Source: Paraspadella gotoi (taxonomy: Eukaryota > Chaetognatha). From it: 64,000 nucleotides of DNA. Under the pieces are notes generated by a model. It had not been told where the DNA came from. It did no database searches and saw only the letters and a program-made list of their open reading frames with translations. Below, one piece after another: positions 21,905-33,019 of this stretch. A program made the translations under genes and the position numbers. Every line of letters starts with the position of its first letter. The stretch's first letter is position 1. The stretch covers positions 24,254,137-24,318,136 of the forward strand of contig CM119267.1 in the NCBI GenBank assembly GCA_051294375.1, in the 5' to 3' direction.

Positions 21905-22720
21905 GGCTCTTCTTCATATGGTTCTCTTAGGTTTATTGCTATTCTTAGTATGTTTCTTCATATGGTCTCTTAGGTTTTATTGCTATTCTTAGTATGTTTC
22001 TTCATATGGTTCTCTTAGGTTTTATTGCTATTCTTAGTATGTTTCTTCATATGGTTCTCTTAGGTTTTATTGCTATTCTTAGTAATTTTCTCATATGGTT
22101 CTCTTAGGTTTTATTGCTATTCTTAGTATGTTTCTTCATATGGTTCTCTTAGGTTTTATTGCTATTCTTAGTATGTTTCTTCATATGGTTCTCTTAGGTT
22201 TTATTGCTATTCTTAGTATGTTTCTTCATATGGTTCTCTTAGGTTTTATTGCTATTCTTAGTATTTTCTTCATATGGTTTCTTAGGTTTATTGCTATTCT
22301 TAGTATGTTTCTTCATATGGTTCTCTTAGGTTTTATTGCTATTCTTAGTATGTTTCTTCATATGGTTCTCTTTAGGTTTTATTGCTATTCTTAGTATGTT
22401 TCTTCATCTATGGTTCTCTTAGGTTTTATTGCTATTCTTAGTATGTTCTTCATATGGTTTCTCTTAGGTTTATTGCTATTCTTAGTATGTTTTTCATATG
22501 GTTCTCTTAGGTTTATTGCTATTCTTAGTATGTTTCTTCATATGGATTCTCTTAATTTTACTATTCTTAGTATGTTTCTTCATATGGTTGTCTTAGGATT
22601 TATTGCTATTCTTAGTATGTTTCTTCATATGGTTCTCTTAGGATTTATTGCTATTTTAGTATGTTTTACCAAATGGTTCTTTAGGTTATATTGCTATTCT
22701 TAGTATGGTTCTTTCTCATA
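21905..22720 (+). repeat. 45-bp satellite, array 4 (clean)
   Basis: About 17-18 units, many identical over the full 45 bp. This is the best array from which to derive a consensus. Confidence 0.96.
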
Positions 22721-24279
22721 AGGTTGTCCTAGGTTTTATTGTACTTTTCAGATTCTGCTAGTAGGTTAGTATGGTTCTCCGAGGTTTGATTGTTCTTCTT
22801 AGTATTGTTCTTTTTTAGTTTCACTTCGCTTTTTATGTTCTTCTTTCTATTATTTTCCCTTATGAACAATGAAAATATGGCGTAACGTTACTTTCCGTGC
22901 ATTAAAAAAAAGATTCACTGTTCAATATGTATATATTTCATTTTTTTTTTGAAAGCGTTATAGTTTCATATGTTGAATATCTAAATATCAATGCAAAATC
23001 ATTTTTTGTTTTTAGATATGACTGAATATAGGTTGAAAGATGAATAATTTTTTTTAAAAGTTACTTATTCAATATTTATCAGTAGAACTCTAATAGAAAA
23101 AAATAAAAAAAATAATAGTACTATAGTTTAGAGTTTGTCTCAAAATTGATGGAAAAGAAAAACCTCATTTAAAAATTTCGATCGGGAAGTGGGGTAACTA
23201 AGGCTTACAAAATGCGCATCCTCCACACCCGATTGTTCTTCTCAAATATAATTTTTTTTATTATACATTTGAAAGGGAAAAAAAGGAAATTTGAATGGCA
23301 GGTTGCAGAAAGGGTTACAGATAATGCTGAACTTATTGAGCATGATAACCATTGACTTTTATATCTTGTGAATAGGGGCAAGTAAAGAAATTAAAATAAT
23401 TTTATCATTAAGTCAAGTCGAGTGAAACCCTTTCCAATAGGGCTATTACGAGGAAATAATTTTTTTTAATTAAAATGGATGATAATAATAGAATTAATTC
23501 CTTGCTATATTTATAAAAAAAAAATTATCATACAATTTAACACATGATTGTTTTGCTTTGTCAAATATGTTACCAGCTTATATATTTTTTATAACTTTAT
23601 TATGATAACGCGTGTGTCAAGCTTTTTAGTTTGCAGTTAAAGATAATGAAATTGACAATTTTTTTTTTCACAGAACAAGAAGTATGATGTCAGACTGTTT
23701 ATAATCAAGCTGAAACATTTTTGTATTTATCATTTTTAATATTTAAAAATTGCATTTTATCAAGCTACAACATAAATTTTGCTTGTTTTTTACTTTAACT
23801 GAAAAATATAAGCAATTTTATGGAATAAAAAAAAATTTAATAATAAACCAAATGTAATTCAGTCTTTTCCTTTTTCAAATTACAAAGAAAAAAGAAATTT
23901 TTATATGCCTTCATTAAAATTTTTAAAGCAAAAAAACTGGTTTATACTTTTAACTCGATTTAAACAAAAGCTTGTAAAGATTTATGATTTAATTTAATAA
24001 AACTCTTTTAGAAAGGTGTCCCATGATTAGCTGCTTTAATTTGATACCACATCCACCTTGCTACCTCTTTTCTTTCAAAAGTTATTTAAAAGAATAACTT
24101 TTTTGTAAATTACGGATACAAATCTTTGTTAAAAAAAATTTCGGCAAAAGCAGGAGTATCTCATCTTATTTCTCTTTGTACAATACTTAAATTCAAAATA
24201 AAACTTGTAAGAAAATTTTTTTGTCATTTAGAGACATATCCACTTTCAGATGTACCCATCGTATAATAATTTATATTAT

Positions 24280-24575
24280 TTATTTCCCCAAAAAAGCCTA
24301 ATTTATAAAAATTGAAAAATATTTTCAAATTGTTGGAAAAAAAATTTTCGTCCGACCTTATGCTCATTGAGAATAATGGTTTTGCATAGAGAAAATCAAA
24401 TATCAAAAAAATAAAAAAATCAGCCCTCTAGAAAAATCAAATGCTAGAGGCTGATTTTTTTTAGAATGCAAAATTTTTTTCCTGACTCATTAATCCATTA
24501 TTCTCAAGTTTCAAAATATTTTTTTCCAATCACTTCAATCAATTTTTTTTTTATTAATTTAAAAAATGTTTTATG
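24280..24575. repeat. Nested inverted repeat (hairpin)
   Basis: The inner stem is AAAAAATCAGCC and CTAG against CTAG and GGCTGATTTTTT, around a 12-base loop near 24436. An outer stem has TTGAGAATAATGG near 24366 against CCATTATTCTCAA near 24496. Further weak pairing extends both ways. It could be a small foldback element nested in the 22863-25123 insertion. Confidence 0.65.
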
Positions 24576-24904
24576 ATGTTGTTTTGTTGAAAAGAATTGA
24601 AAAAAAAAGTGAAAATATAGTAATTATATAAGGTTTTTGAAAATACCTTGAATATTAATAATTGACACAAGGGGAGTAAGCAGAGAAAACTTCCCATTTC
24701 ATAAAGAAAATTGAAAATGAATTTGTCTATTGTTATTTAGATAATTGACTATTCAACAAATAAATGATTCATATAAATTGAGGAAATGATGGCTAAAAAA
24801 ATTTCATCTTGGTCTTGGTTAACTATTAGGTTATCGTTAAAGTTTTATGTTTTAATAATATTAATATTTTGTTTTCATTTTTATAAAAGCAATCTGGTCT
24901 AAAA

Positions 24905-24955
24905 TTTTGTAACGTTTCGAAGCTATATTGCTTCATCTTTTACTATTTTTGATCT
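24905..24955 (-). ncRNA. Hammerhead-like/PLE-end-like motif (weak)
   Basis: On the minus strand, GATGAAGC, a 6-base loop and GCTTC are followed by GAAACGTTAC. This resembles the CTGATGAA...CGAAAC signature at the three PLE ends but lacks the CT before GATGA. No PLE coding sequence is nearby. Confidence 0.25.
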
Positions 24956-25869
24956 AGTTAGCTTTTTGTTGATGGTCAAGGGTTATGGTCAGATACAGTA
25001 TGTCCAGTAGTATATATCGCCACATATTACCAAAAAGTAATGCGATCAATTAATTTGCTCAAGAAACATTTTAAAGGACAAATCAGCACGAGACCGTTTC
25101 GCCACGTTATTTTTCATTGTGTCTTATGTTCTCCTTCATATGTATTCGTTCTGGGCTTTATTTTTTTTTCTTTGTCTTTTAATTTTTGTTTCCCTTTCCT
25201 TTATACAGTACTGTATTTTTTTGACATAATTCTCAGATCTAAGGTTATTCATCAATGTATATCTTTAGATGTGTTATGGTTTCAAAATTTCCAGTTGTTC
25301 CCTTCGTTTAATATCGATTGCTGGTAATTAAATATTCTTTCTCAAGCTTTTTGGTAGTAAAAAAAGAAATTATTTAGCCTGCATTAAGAATATAAGACTA
25401 ATGCCCAACTGGTTTCAATGTTTTTATAAGAATTAGCGACGATCTTTTATTATTTTTGGCTTTGACTCTGAAATTGCAGAATTCGTTTTTGTTTTTGCGT
25501 AAGTTTAGTGCAATCCGAGTGGGTTCAACCTGATTCAATTTTACATCATTGAGCAGTTTAAGAATTGTTTTTGGTGCTTTTTCATTCATATTTTTAGAGT
25601 TTGGAAAAATTATTTGTTATGGTTATAAAGTTTGGTGAATTTATGCGGTTTCAAAGAAGAAGCAGCTCACTTTTTTATTTTTAGCTTCAATTACAAGGTA
25701 AAATGTCAAGTTTGATATATTTATTTGTTGAGTACTTTGACATTAGTTTTTAGATTATTATTTTTCCGCCCAGACTTCTAACACCTGGGCGAGGCATTAC
25801 CACCTGGGCACTTGCGCCATTGCCACCTTGGTCGCATTGCCACCCGGATTTGGATGATCTTCTCTCTTT

Positions 25870-25894
25870 NNNNNNNNNNNNNNNNNNNNNNNNN
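25870..25894. other. Assembly gap (25 N)
   Basis: Separates reversed L2 (left) from forward L1 (right); both flanks are GA/CT-rich. Confidence 0.98.
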
Positions 25895-27044
25895 GAGAGC
25901 GTCTAAAATTATTAAGCAAGCCCCGTTTTCCTCCATTAAGGAGGGACCGGCGTCTCATAAACAAACTCCCTCCCCCTCCTCTTCCTCCATCACCTTATTT
26001 TTTCTCCTTTCCTTAATTCCTTTCCTTAATTCTCGTTCTCCTTTTCTGCTCTTCACAACTCTCATTTCACTACCTTTCCCTTTTTCTCTCTATTCCTCCT
26101 CCTCCTCCTCCTCCTACTCCCCCTCCCTCCCCCCTTCCCCGCCTCCAGGTACCATCGGGGAATTCCGCGCGTCTGAATTCTCGCTCTACTTTTTCTCCTC
26201 CATTTTTTTTTCGCGGAGGCGGAGCGATACAGACGGCGGAAGGATCGGCCGGGGGTTGGGAGTGAAGCGGTCCGGAGCGGAGATTGGTGGAACGAGACTG
26301 CGGAGAAAAGAATATATAACGCGGGAGACGAAATAAAAAGACTAGAAGAATATATACAGAGGATTATTACTCGAGACTAAGAAAAAAGAAAAAGTGAAAA
26401 AACTAATAATATTAATAAAAAAAAGAGTGTAAAAGTCTTTGTAATCAGTAATTGAGAAGCCATTTAAAGGAGCAATTGAGAAAAAACGGAAAGGAGTAAT
26501 AAAAGGAGTCGATCGTGAGTTTAAAGGAGCTTTTAAAAAAAAAGCAAGAAGGAAAAAAAACTTAGTGGAGCAACTTAAAGGATTGACTTAAACTTAAAGA
26601 AGCCCAACTGTGAATTCGAAAGACAAGTTTCGGGGAAGAAAAACCATAAAAAATTCAAAAGAGACAAAACTCACCTTAAATTCGTCCTCCGGTAAGTAAG
26701 AATATTTCTTTTTATAGATTTATTTCACTTCAGTTCGATCCAAACAATATTAACCTTATTAAACAATATTAATATATTAATAATATCCATAAGCGTCGAT
26801 GTTTTGGGTTATTTTTCCTTTTTCTGATATGAAGATTTTTTTTTATTAGATTAGTCTTTATAAACACTAACAATAAACAACAATAATAAAATCGAGTGAA
26901 AACAGTAAACAATATTCACAACAGAAGACGGAATCTTGAGAGTGAATCTTCACAAAGTGGCAGACTTCCAATTCTCTCTCGATTGACGACTGGAAACGAG
27001 ATATAAATATTTTGGCGCCGCGTTGCAAGGAAGTCGATGGGCGT

Positions 27045-27300
27045 GGCGTTTTGGAGCCGGAAGTGCCACGGTTGCCACGCTCAGAGGAACGATACTGTTA
27101 GAAAGTGTTACAAAGTGAAAATGTATCTGATCGCAAGTGCCACGGTTGCCACGCCGAAGGAACAAGACTGGATGGAAGTGCCACGGTTGCCACGCTCAGA
27201 GGAACGATACTGTTAGAAAGTGTTACGAAGTGAAAATGTGTCTGGTCGCAAGTGCCACGGTTGCCACGCCAAAGGAACAAGACTGGATGGAAGTGCCATC
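27045..27300 (+). repeat. 115-bp tandem repeat in L1, copy 3
   Basis: Two units plus a partial, nearly identical to 13025-13270 apart from indels. Confidence 0.85.
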
Positions 27301-27769
27301 CCAAGAGAATTGAGTCTCGTTGAAAGTCACCTACAATTAGTAATGAGTCTGATCAAAAGTGGCACATTTTCCAGGCTGTGATGAACAAGACTGGATTGAA
27401 GTTCCACCCCAAGAGGAACGAGCCTCATCGGAAGTGCCTTGATGCCCGGCTGCCAGGACTGAGATTGGTCGACAGTCCCACGTCTGCCACGCATAGAGGA
27501 CGTGTCACGCCCATAAGAAAGCGTCATATAGGAAGTTCATCGCGGCTCTTGTCGTCGACGAGGACACAACGAGTTTCCAGTGACGAGTCAAATTTTTTTC
27601 ACAGAACTCGATGTCTGGGGACATTGAGTCACGAGGTAGATTTTTTATGCGTTCTACTTCTCGGTACTAGTCGGGGATTATCTGGCACAGCAACCTTTAT
27701 AAAATTAAAGAGCATTATTATAATGCGCAATAGTTTAGTTACAGTGTTTATATTTTTTAAATGGTATAT

Positions 27770-28012
27770 TATTCTTATTATTATTATTGAGGAGAAGGCG
27801 CCAAGTAGGCTGAAGACTACTATCCGTAACTTCCGTGCCCGCTCAGCAGCAATGGAACGGGTCCTGAGCTAGGAACCAGCTTTTCCAGGTTTTTCCACGC
27901 CCCTAAGTCGGTTTACGGCCGTCCTCGCAGTTCCCGTAGAGTAGGTACCGGGTTGGGATTGGACCCGGTACCTAGTGGTCATGAGCTGATTCAATGAGCC
28001 ACGACTACACTA
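27770..28012 (-). mobile_element. SINE-like element, copy 3
   Basis: Cleanest copy: (AAT)n tail at the left, tRNA-like head at the right with TGGCTCATTG and, 36 bases on, GGGTCCAATCC (minus strand). Confidence 0.42.
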
Positions 28013-28677
28013 TCATTTTTATTAATACTATATGAAATATAATGTTAAATACAAAAAAGTTAAACAAAAAAGCACCAGGTATTCTAGAATACTTACGGAC
28101 CACACTCAGACGAATTCGTATATGCCTTCCTCTCAGACGAATGTGCCAGGTAATGTGCCTCCCAACATTAATGCCAATATGCTTTCCCCTCCGACAAATG
28201 TGCCGAGTAATGTGCCTCCCACCGGAATTCCGGTACGAATGTGCGGGATTCGTTCGCTCAATCGGAAGGAAAGGAAATCTTCGTCCCATTTATTTCCGGC
28301 GTCGCCAAAAAAAAAAAGGGGAAAAAAAGAAAAAAAGGGGAAAAAAGGAAAAGGGAAAAAATGAGAGAGAAAAAAGGAGAAAAAATATGGGAAAAAAAGG
28401 AGAAAAAAGGAAAAGGAAAAAAAGAAAGAGAAAAAAAGGAGAAAATAGGAAAAAGAAAAAAAAAGAAAGAAAGTGGAAAAAAGGAAAAGGAAAAAAAGAA
28501 AGAGAAAAAGAGGAGAAAAAAAGAAAAGGAAAAAAATTGAATAATATATATAATAATAATAATATATATATATAATAAATATAAAATAAAGAAACAACAA
28601 AAAAGTTCTAAAATAAAAAGATCTTAGAGAGAGCAAAGAATTTTGAATTTAACAACCGATTTTTTATAGTTAAAGTT

Positions 28678-28724
28678 GACATGTTTCGGCTTGCTTATTT
28701 CAAGCCTTCATCAGCATATGACAT
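28678..28724 (-). ncRNA. Hammerhead-like motif at PLE 3' end, copy 3
   Basis: Identical core to copy 2: CTGATGA, A, GGCTTG-loop-CAAGCC, GAAACATGTC. It lies about 500 bp downstream of the PLE stop codon, beyond a GA-rich 3' region. Confidence 0.5.
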
Positions 28725-31505
28725 TCAATAATAAATTTTTGTGCAAAAGAAGAGTGTGTGAGAGAGAGAGAGAGAGAAGAAGAGAGGGTAAAAGTTTTTC
28801 CAACAAAGTGGTGAGACAGAATAGTGGTCAGATGTGAGGACAGGTTGAAGGTGAGGACAGATTGAGTGAGTTTGTGAAAAGAAGTGAAACTTGTTAAAGA
28901 GAGAGAGAGAGAGAGAAGTGAGAGAGAGAGAAAACAAAACAACAGAGATAAAATAAATAATAAGATACATTTTTGCAATGTACAACAAAGATTAAGGAGT
29001 TTGAAAAACTAACATTGGAGAAATTTAAACATTTAACTAGTGAATAAATAAGTATTAGCTAAGGGATAGTTAAGTGAAAATGAAATATGAAAGAAAGTAG
29101 TTTTTAGTTTTAGTTGATAATTAGGAGATTAAGAAAGTGAAATTCAAGGGAAAGAAAGAGCTCCAAAGTGAGCTGGCCCCCTTGTTTTATGCAAATGAAG
29201 GACAAGGACGATGATGACGGGTCATTGGCGTGTCAGTGGCTGAGAGGAGAGTATGACCGAACTGATGAATGCCGGATTGGGAAGCGATCCTTGCGGAAAG
29301 ATCCCAGGGCTACTCTTATGTCTCTTTGGCCTGATACGCCTGCCGGCTGCCCCTCTCGCCTGCTGACGAGGTGGGCGGTTGTCCGTTCTTGCCACTTTTG
29401 TGACAGGAGTGACGGACTCCTCTCCCTCCTCCTGAAGCCGTCGCTTTGGGGCGACGCTCAGTCCACAGAGGGAGGGGCTGAGTTGCTGCATTAGAGGGAG
29501 AGGCATCGTTTGCCCATCTGCCTGCGCAAGGGCTCCGCCTGTCTCGTTGAGTGGAGATAGGGGAGTCATTGTGCGGGCGTGGTGGGCGGCGGGGCCTCCA
29601 CCACGCTTTTGATAAGCGAATCATAGCTTGGAGGGAGATCGAATCGTCCTCCATCACGGTCAAAGAGGGCTCGAGGGCTTTGATGTAAATTGCCTCTCTA
29701 ATACCTCTTGAGAACCAATTCGGGTCATGGGACAGCACGAGACAGTCTGATTCCCTGAACAGATGGCCTGTGTCTGCCGAATGTTCAGCAATTGCGGACA
29801 AATAGTGACCTCGGGGCGTCACGGTAAGGTTTTTTGTGTTGTTGGAATCGATTTGTCAGAGACTTTCCTGTCTCTCCCACGTATGCTGCTGCACAGGATT
29901 GGTTGCCCACCCTGCACAGGCCGCCCAGTAGACGGCTCCTGATGTTTTCGGTCTGGGGATTTTATCTTTCGGTTTCACCAATTGCTCACGTAGGGAGCCC
30001 GCGGGCCGTCACTGAAGTGGAGATCCCCTGCTTTGCCAGCACCGCACGCACCAAAGCTTCAGTGATCCCCTGGTGGTAGGGGAGGGACAAAGTGGCCCAC
30101 GTTCCTTGGGCGCTTCTGCTTTATCTTCCACTTGCGCTGTGGTGGGCGGCGGTCGGCTCTTCAGCAGCAAGCTCCGTTCTGCCTCCTGGGGGTGAGGTAG
30201 AACCTGCGTCAGCGGTTACTTGGACAGCCCCTGGTTGGCCACTGTCCTCAGCCAGGCGCGGCCGATACCTAGCCTTCTCGAAGGCCCACAAATGGGTAGC
30301 CCTTGATCGCCAAGGCTCTTTTGATGTGCTCGAGCTCGGCGGCCTGAAGCTCGGGGGTCGACGGAATCAGTGCAGCTCTCCTGGTAAGGATCTGACCGTG
30401 GCGAGCTTGTGAGACAAGGGAGCATGTGTGAGATGAAGGGAATGTATTGGTCCGTGTGGGTCGGTTTGCGATATACTGAGAATCCAATGAGCCGCCCTCT
30501 TTGAGCGTTGAATCAACACATCGAGCATTGGAATTGACCCATTCACCTCCCTCTCACATGTCACACTTGATCCGCACATGGATGCCTGTTCAGGTGGTTT
30601 AGTAGATCCTCAATGAGGTCTTTGCGCACAGCCAGAATGTATCGTCTGCTTTCCTGATACCAGAAGAGGCTGACTCTGCCCCATGCAACAATCGAAAGAG
30701 GCCAAAGCTTCCACCTCATAGTCCTCCATATAAAAATCTGCCAGAGGACTTTGACGTTGATTTGCCCATCCCTAAGCCACCAGGCTGGGCATAATATTGT
30801 CCATCGAACCTGAAGTACGCCAGTTCCAGGTCGGAGGCCGCAGCAATGCCATGGATATCATCCAATTGATTGGCGTACGCTCGTGCAATGACCGCTCTTC
30901 CTCAAGCGGCGCTCTGCGGAAGCTAACCGCCAAGTCTTGGGATGTTCGTAAAACATGGCTTTGTAAATCGCAACGAGACCAAGAGATGAGTATCGGGCAC
31001 TTTGTGATGCTGCAACTTTTCCGTCAGATCAAGAGAATTTCTGAGGTGGTGTTGGTTACCAACCACGAGTGAGTATGCGACCCCAACTCCTTCGACATTC
31101 CATTGAAAAATGGAATTGCGGGCTGAAACGATCGGGCAGTAATGGTAAATTCGGCTTATGTACCTTCGGCTGACCGAAGAAACAAAGGAGGCTGCGTTGA
31201 GTCAGGATTGACTCTGTGAAATTACTGACGGGGAGCAGTATTCACGTATTCGTTCGTCAACCGTCTGGATCCGAGCCCTGTAGGTAAGGGTCGGGTCCTT
31301 TGGCAGAGGATGGTAAGTTTTGCGATCTGCCAACATTTTTCGTACCTTGTCTTTGTAATCATGGGCGTCCATGATTACCGCAGCTCTTCCTTATCCGCGG
31401 GATGAACCATGATCGCCTGATTGCGCTTGAGTGAGGCAATGGCCTTGCGCTCACCCTTACCGACATTTGGCGGGGGGCGGAGCTCTTTCTGCATTGAGCA
31501 CCCGC
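28725..31505 (-). mobile_element. Penelope-like retroelement (5'-truncated, with GIY-YIG endonuclease)
   Basis: The element occupies the minus strand from about 31505 (5' end, truncated) to the 3' region ending at the hammerhead-like motif. It holds reverse transcriptase and GIY-YIG nuclease remnants (see pseudogene entry). PLEs copy themselves by target-primed reverse transcription, and the GIY-YIG domain supplies the nick. The same 3' end begins two truncated copies (2150 and 15313), so this family seeded or flanks the composite repeat. Confidence 0.88.
29222..31490 (-). pseudogene. PLE polyprotein: reverse transcriptase plus GIY-YIG endonuclease (frameshifted)
   Basis: From the 5' end on the minus strand: an RT N-terminal segment near 31470-31390 (ERKAIASLKRNQAIMV then PADK), which matches the conserved PADKG region of PLE RTs; an ADDTF motif near 30649 corresponding to RT catalytic motif C (usually YVDDTF, here the Tyr-Val is changed to Lys-Ala); INGSIPMLDV-type sequence near 30540; RRA and AELEHIKRAL near 30370-30310; then GIY-YIG with GAVY near 29935, YVGETGKS near 29885, HSADTGH near 29765 and REAIYIK near 29690. 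Successive motifs lie in different frames, so the gene is broken. A Pro/Arg-rich tail of about 145 codons follows to the stop at 29222. Confidence 0.88.
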
Positions 31506-31690
31506 GATCAAAAATTATAAATGATGTTAAGTATCAACAAAATTATAAACGAGTCTATTTTATTTCTCGTTTTAAAAAGAAATAAAGGTTATTATTTCAT
31601 AATTCTTTCAAAAAGGTTTTCTTCGTCGTCGTCGTCGTCGTTCACTGAAACAAAAAAGTACTTTAAAGTTAATTAAACAAATGAATATAT
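31506..31690. other. AT-rich spacer with (TCG)n
   Basis: Junction between the truncated PLE and the foldback element, with a TCG trinucleotide run at 31621-31640. Confidence 0.5.
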
Positions 31691-31691
31691 T

Positions 31692-32690
31692 TTTTTAGAT
31701 CGATCCATACATGGTGACAATTTTACAAAGCGCCGGTAGAAATACGCTGTCATTTGCAAACCAGTGGTATTTCATTGATTTTAAAAAATTTAGTTGAGTA
31801 AGAAAATACAAAACTATTTATGTGTTAAAATTTTTATTGATCAGTTAAGATATGCCTTGACAATGAGTGGAGAAAGTTGCTTTTCAAATCGGGTTTCATT
31901 TTCCAACTCACTGTTTTTAAATTCAATTTTTTGGGGAACTTTTAACACTTTTTAAAACAAAATATTTTATTAAAATATTAACAATTAATATCCTCAAAAG
32001 CCTTAAAATATGAAAAGAATTATATACTTACAAATACTGTTAGTTTAAAAATAATTTAACTGATCAGCTTTAAATTTAATTAGGATATTCAAAAACGAGA
32101 CATCTTTTAAAAAATCAATAGCTGGAGAGTAATTATAATTTTTATCAAATTGTGATTGCTATACTTAAATCTTTTTTTTTCAGCTCTTTATGATACTTAT
32201 ATAAATAATAATATTTTTTTATTAAATATTTAAACAGGTCATATATTTTGAAAAAAGATTTAAAATTTTAAATAATTCATTTTTGACACTCTTAATTGAA
32301 GCAAGGCTGGGCAGCTTACTTTTTATGTTAGAGCTTCGTAAGTATATCAATCTCTTCATATTTTAGGGCTTTCTGAGGAATATTAATATTTTAATAAAAT
32401 ACTTAAGTTTAAAAAAGTGCTAAAAGTTCCAAAAAAAAAATTGAATTTAAAAACAGTGAGTTGGAAAATGAAACCCGATTTGACAAGCCAACTTTCTCCA
32501 CATCCATCAAGGCATATCTTAACTGATCAATATAAAATTTTAACACATAAATAGTTTTAGTATTTTCTACTAAACTAAATTTTAAAATCAATGAAATAAC
32601 CACTGGTTTGCAAATGACAGCATATTTCTACCGGCGCTTGTAAAATTGTCACCATGTACATTAATCGAGATGATGCCAATACGTGTGTTA
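31692..32690. mobile_element. Foldback element with ~340-bp inverted arms
   Basis: The left arm (31692-32040) and right arm (32335-32690) are reverse complements. Landmarks: CATGGTGACAATTTTACAA near 31710 against TTGTAAAATTGTCACCATG near 32637; CTGTCATTTGCAAACCA near 31748 against TGGTTTGCAAATGACAG near 32606; GCCTTAAAATATGAA near 32000 against TTCATATTTTAGGGC near 32356. The central loop of about 295 bp is AT-rich. No transposase frame. This is the structure of a long-arm MITE or foldback transposon. Target-site duplication not clear. Confidence 0.8.
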
Positions 32691-32810
32691 AACGCAAAAA
32701 TAATAGATATACCACAAACAATTTAAATATGAATTTCAGGAAATTAACGATAGAATAATTTAATAATTTTAATTCATTGAATAATTGAACGTTCAATGCC
32801 ATAACAATGA

Positions 32811-32875
32811 TTCATTGATCGATTGATTGATTGATCGATTGATTGATTGATCGATTGATTGATTGATTGATTGAT

Positions 32876-32915
<40 letters not shown>

Positions 32916-32921
32916 CGATTT
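32811..32921. repeat. (TTGA)n with TCGA variants
   Basis: Tetranucleotide TGAT/TTGA run with regularly spaced GATCGATT units. The reverse frame encodes Gln-Ser-Ile-Asn repeats, an artefact. A similar short run is at 51333-51372. Confidence 0.97.
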
Positions 32922-33019
32922 ACCTCCTTACAAATCCCCCGGTCTCCTTGGCTTCGGCTCATCTCCGAATTCCAATTCTCTTAATCGGTTTTCCAAGAAA
33001 TAGAGGTTGAACTGAGAAT

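Larger units (their letters stand above)
22863..25123. mobile_element. Insertion with CTTA flanks and imperfect terminal inverted repeats
   Basis: Uninterrupted copies read TTTTCCCTTATGTTCTCC. Here CTTA occurs at both edges (22859-22862 and 25123-25126), with 2.26 kb between. The left end reads TGAACAATGAAAATATGGCG. The right end on the complement reads GACACAATGAAAAATAACG then TGGCGAAACG, and CGTGC follows in both. These are imperfect inverted repeats of about 40 bp. The duplication may be TA, TTA or CTTA. The AT-rich interior has no frame over 60 codons, so this is a non-autonomous or dead DNA transposon of unassigned superfamily. Confidence 0.7.
21738..25869 (+). repeat. Composite repeat copy 4: reversed L2, interrupted by a 2.26-kb insertion
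   Basis: Mirror of about 20380-21737. It contains the satellite leader, the 45-bp satellite and L2, broken at 22862 and resumed at 25127. It ends in a TCTTCTCTCTTT run against an N gap at 25870. Confidence 0.88.
25895..29221 (-). repeat. Composite repeat copy 5: L1 region leading into the long PLE
   Basis: Same order as 11877-15200: GC-rich block (26140-26400), 115-bp tandem (27045-27300), SINE-like element, conserved sub-block (28080-28300), purine tract (28310-28540), hammerhead-like motif and PLE 3' region. It is the cleanest L1 copy. Confidence 0.9.

Noticed and set aside
29168-29494. 108-codon + strand frame
   Set aside because: Antisense shadow of the PLE C-terminal region.
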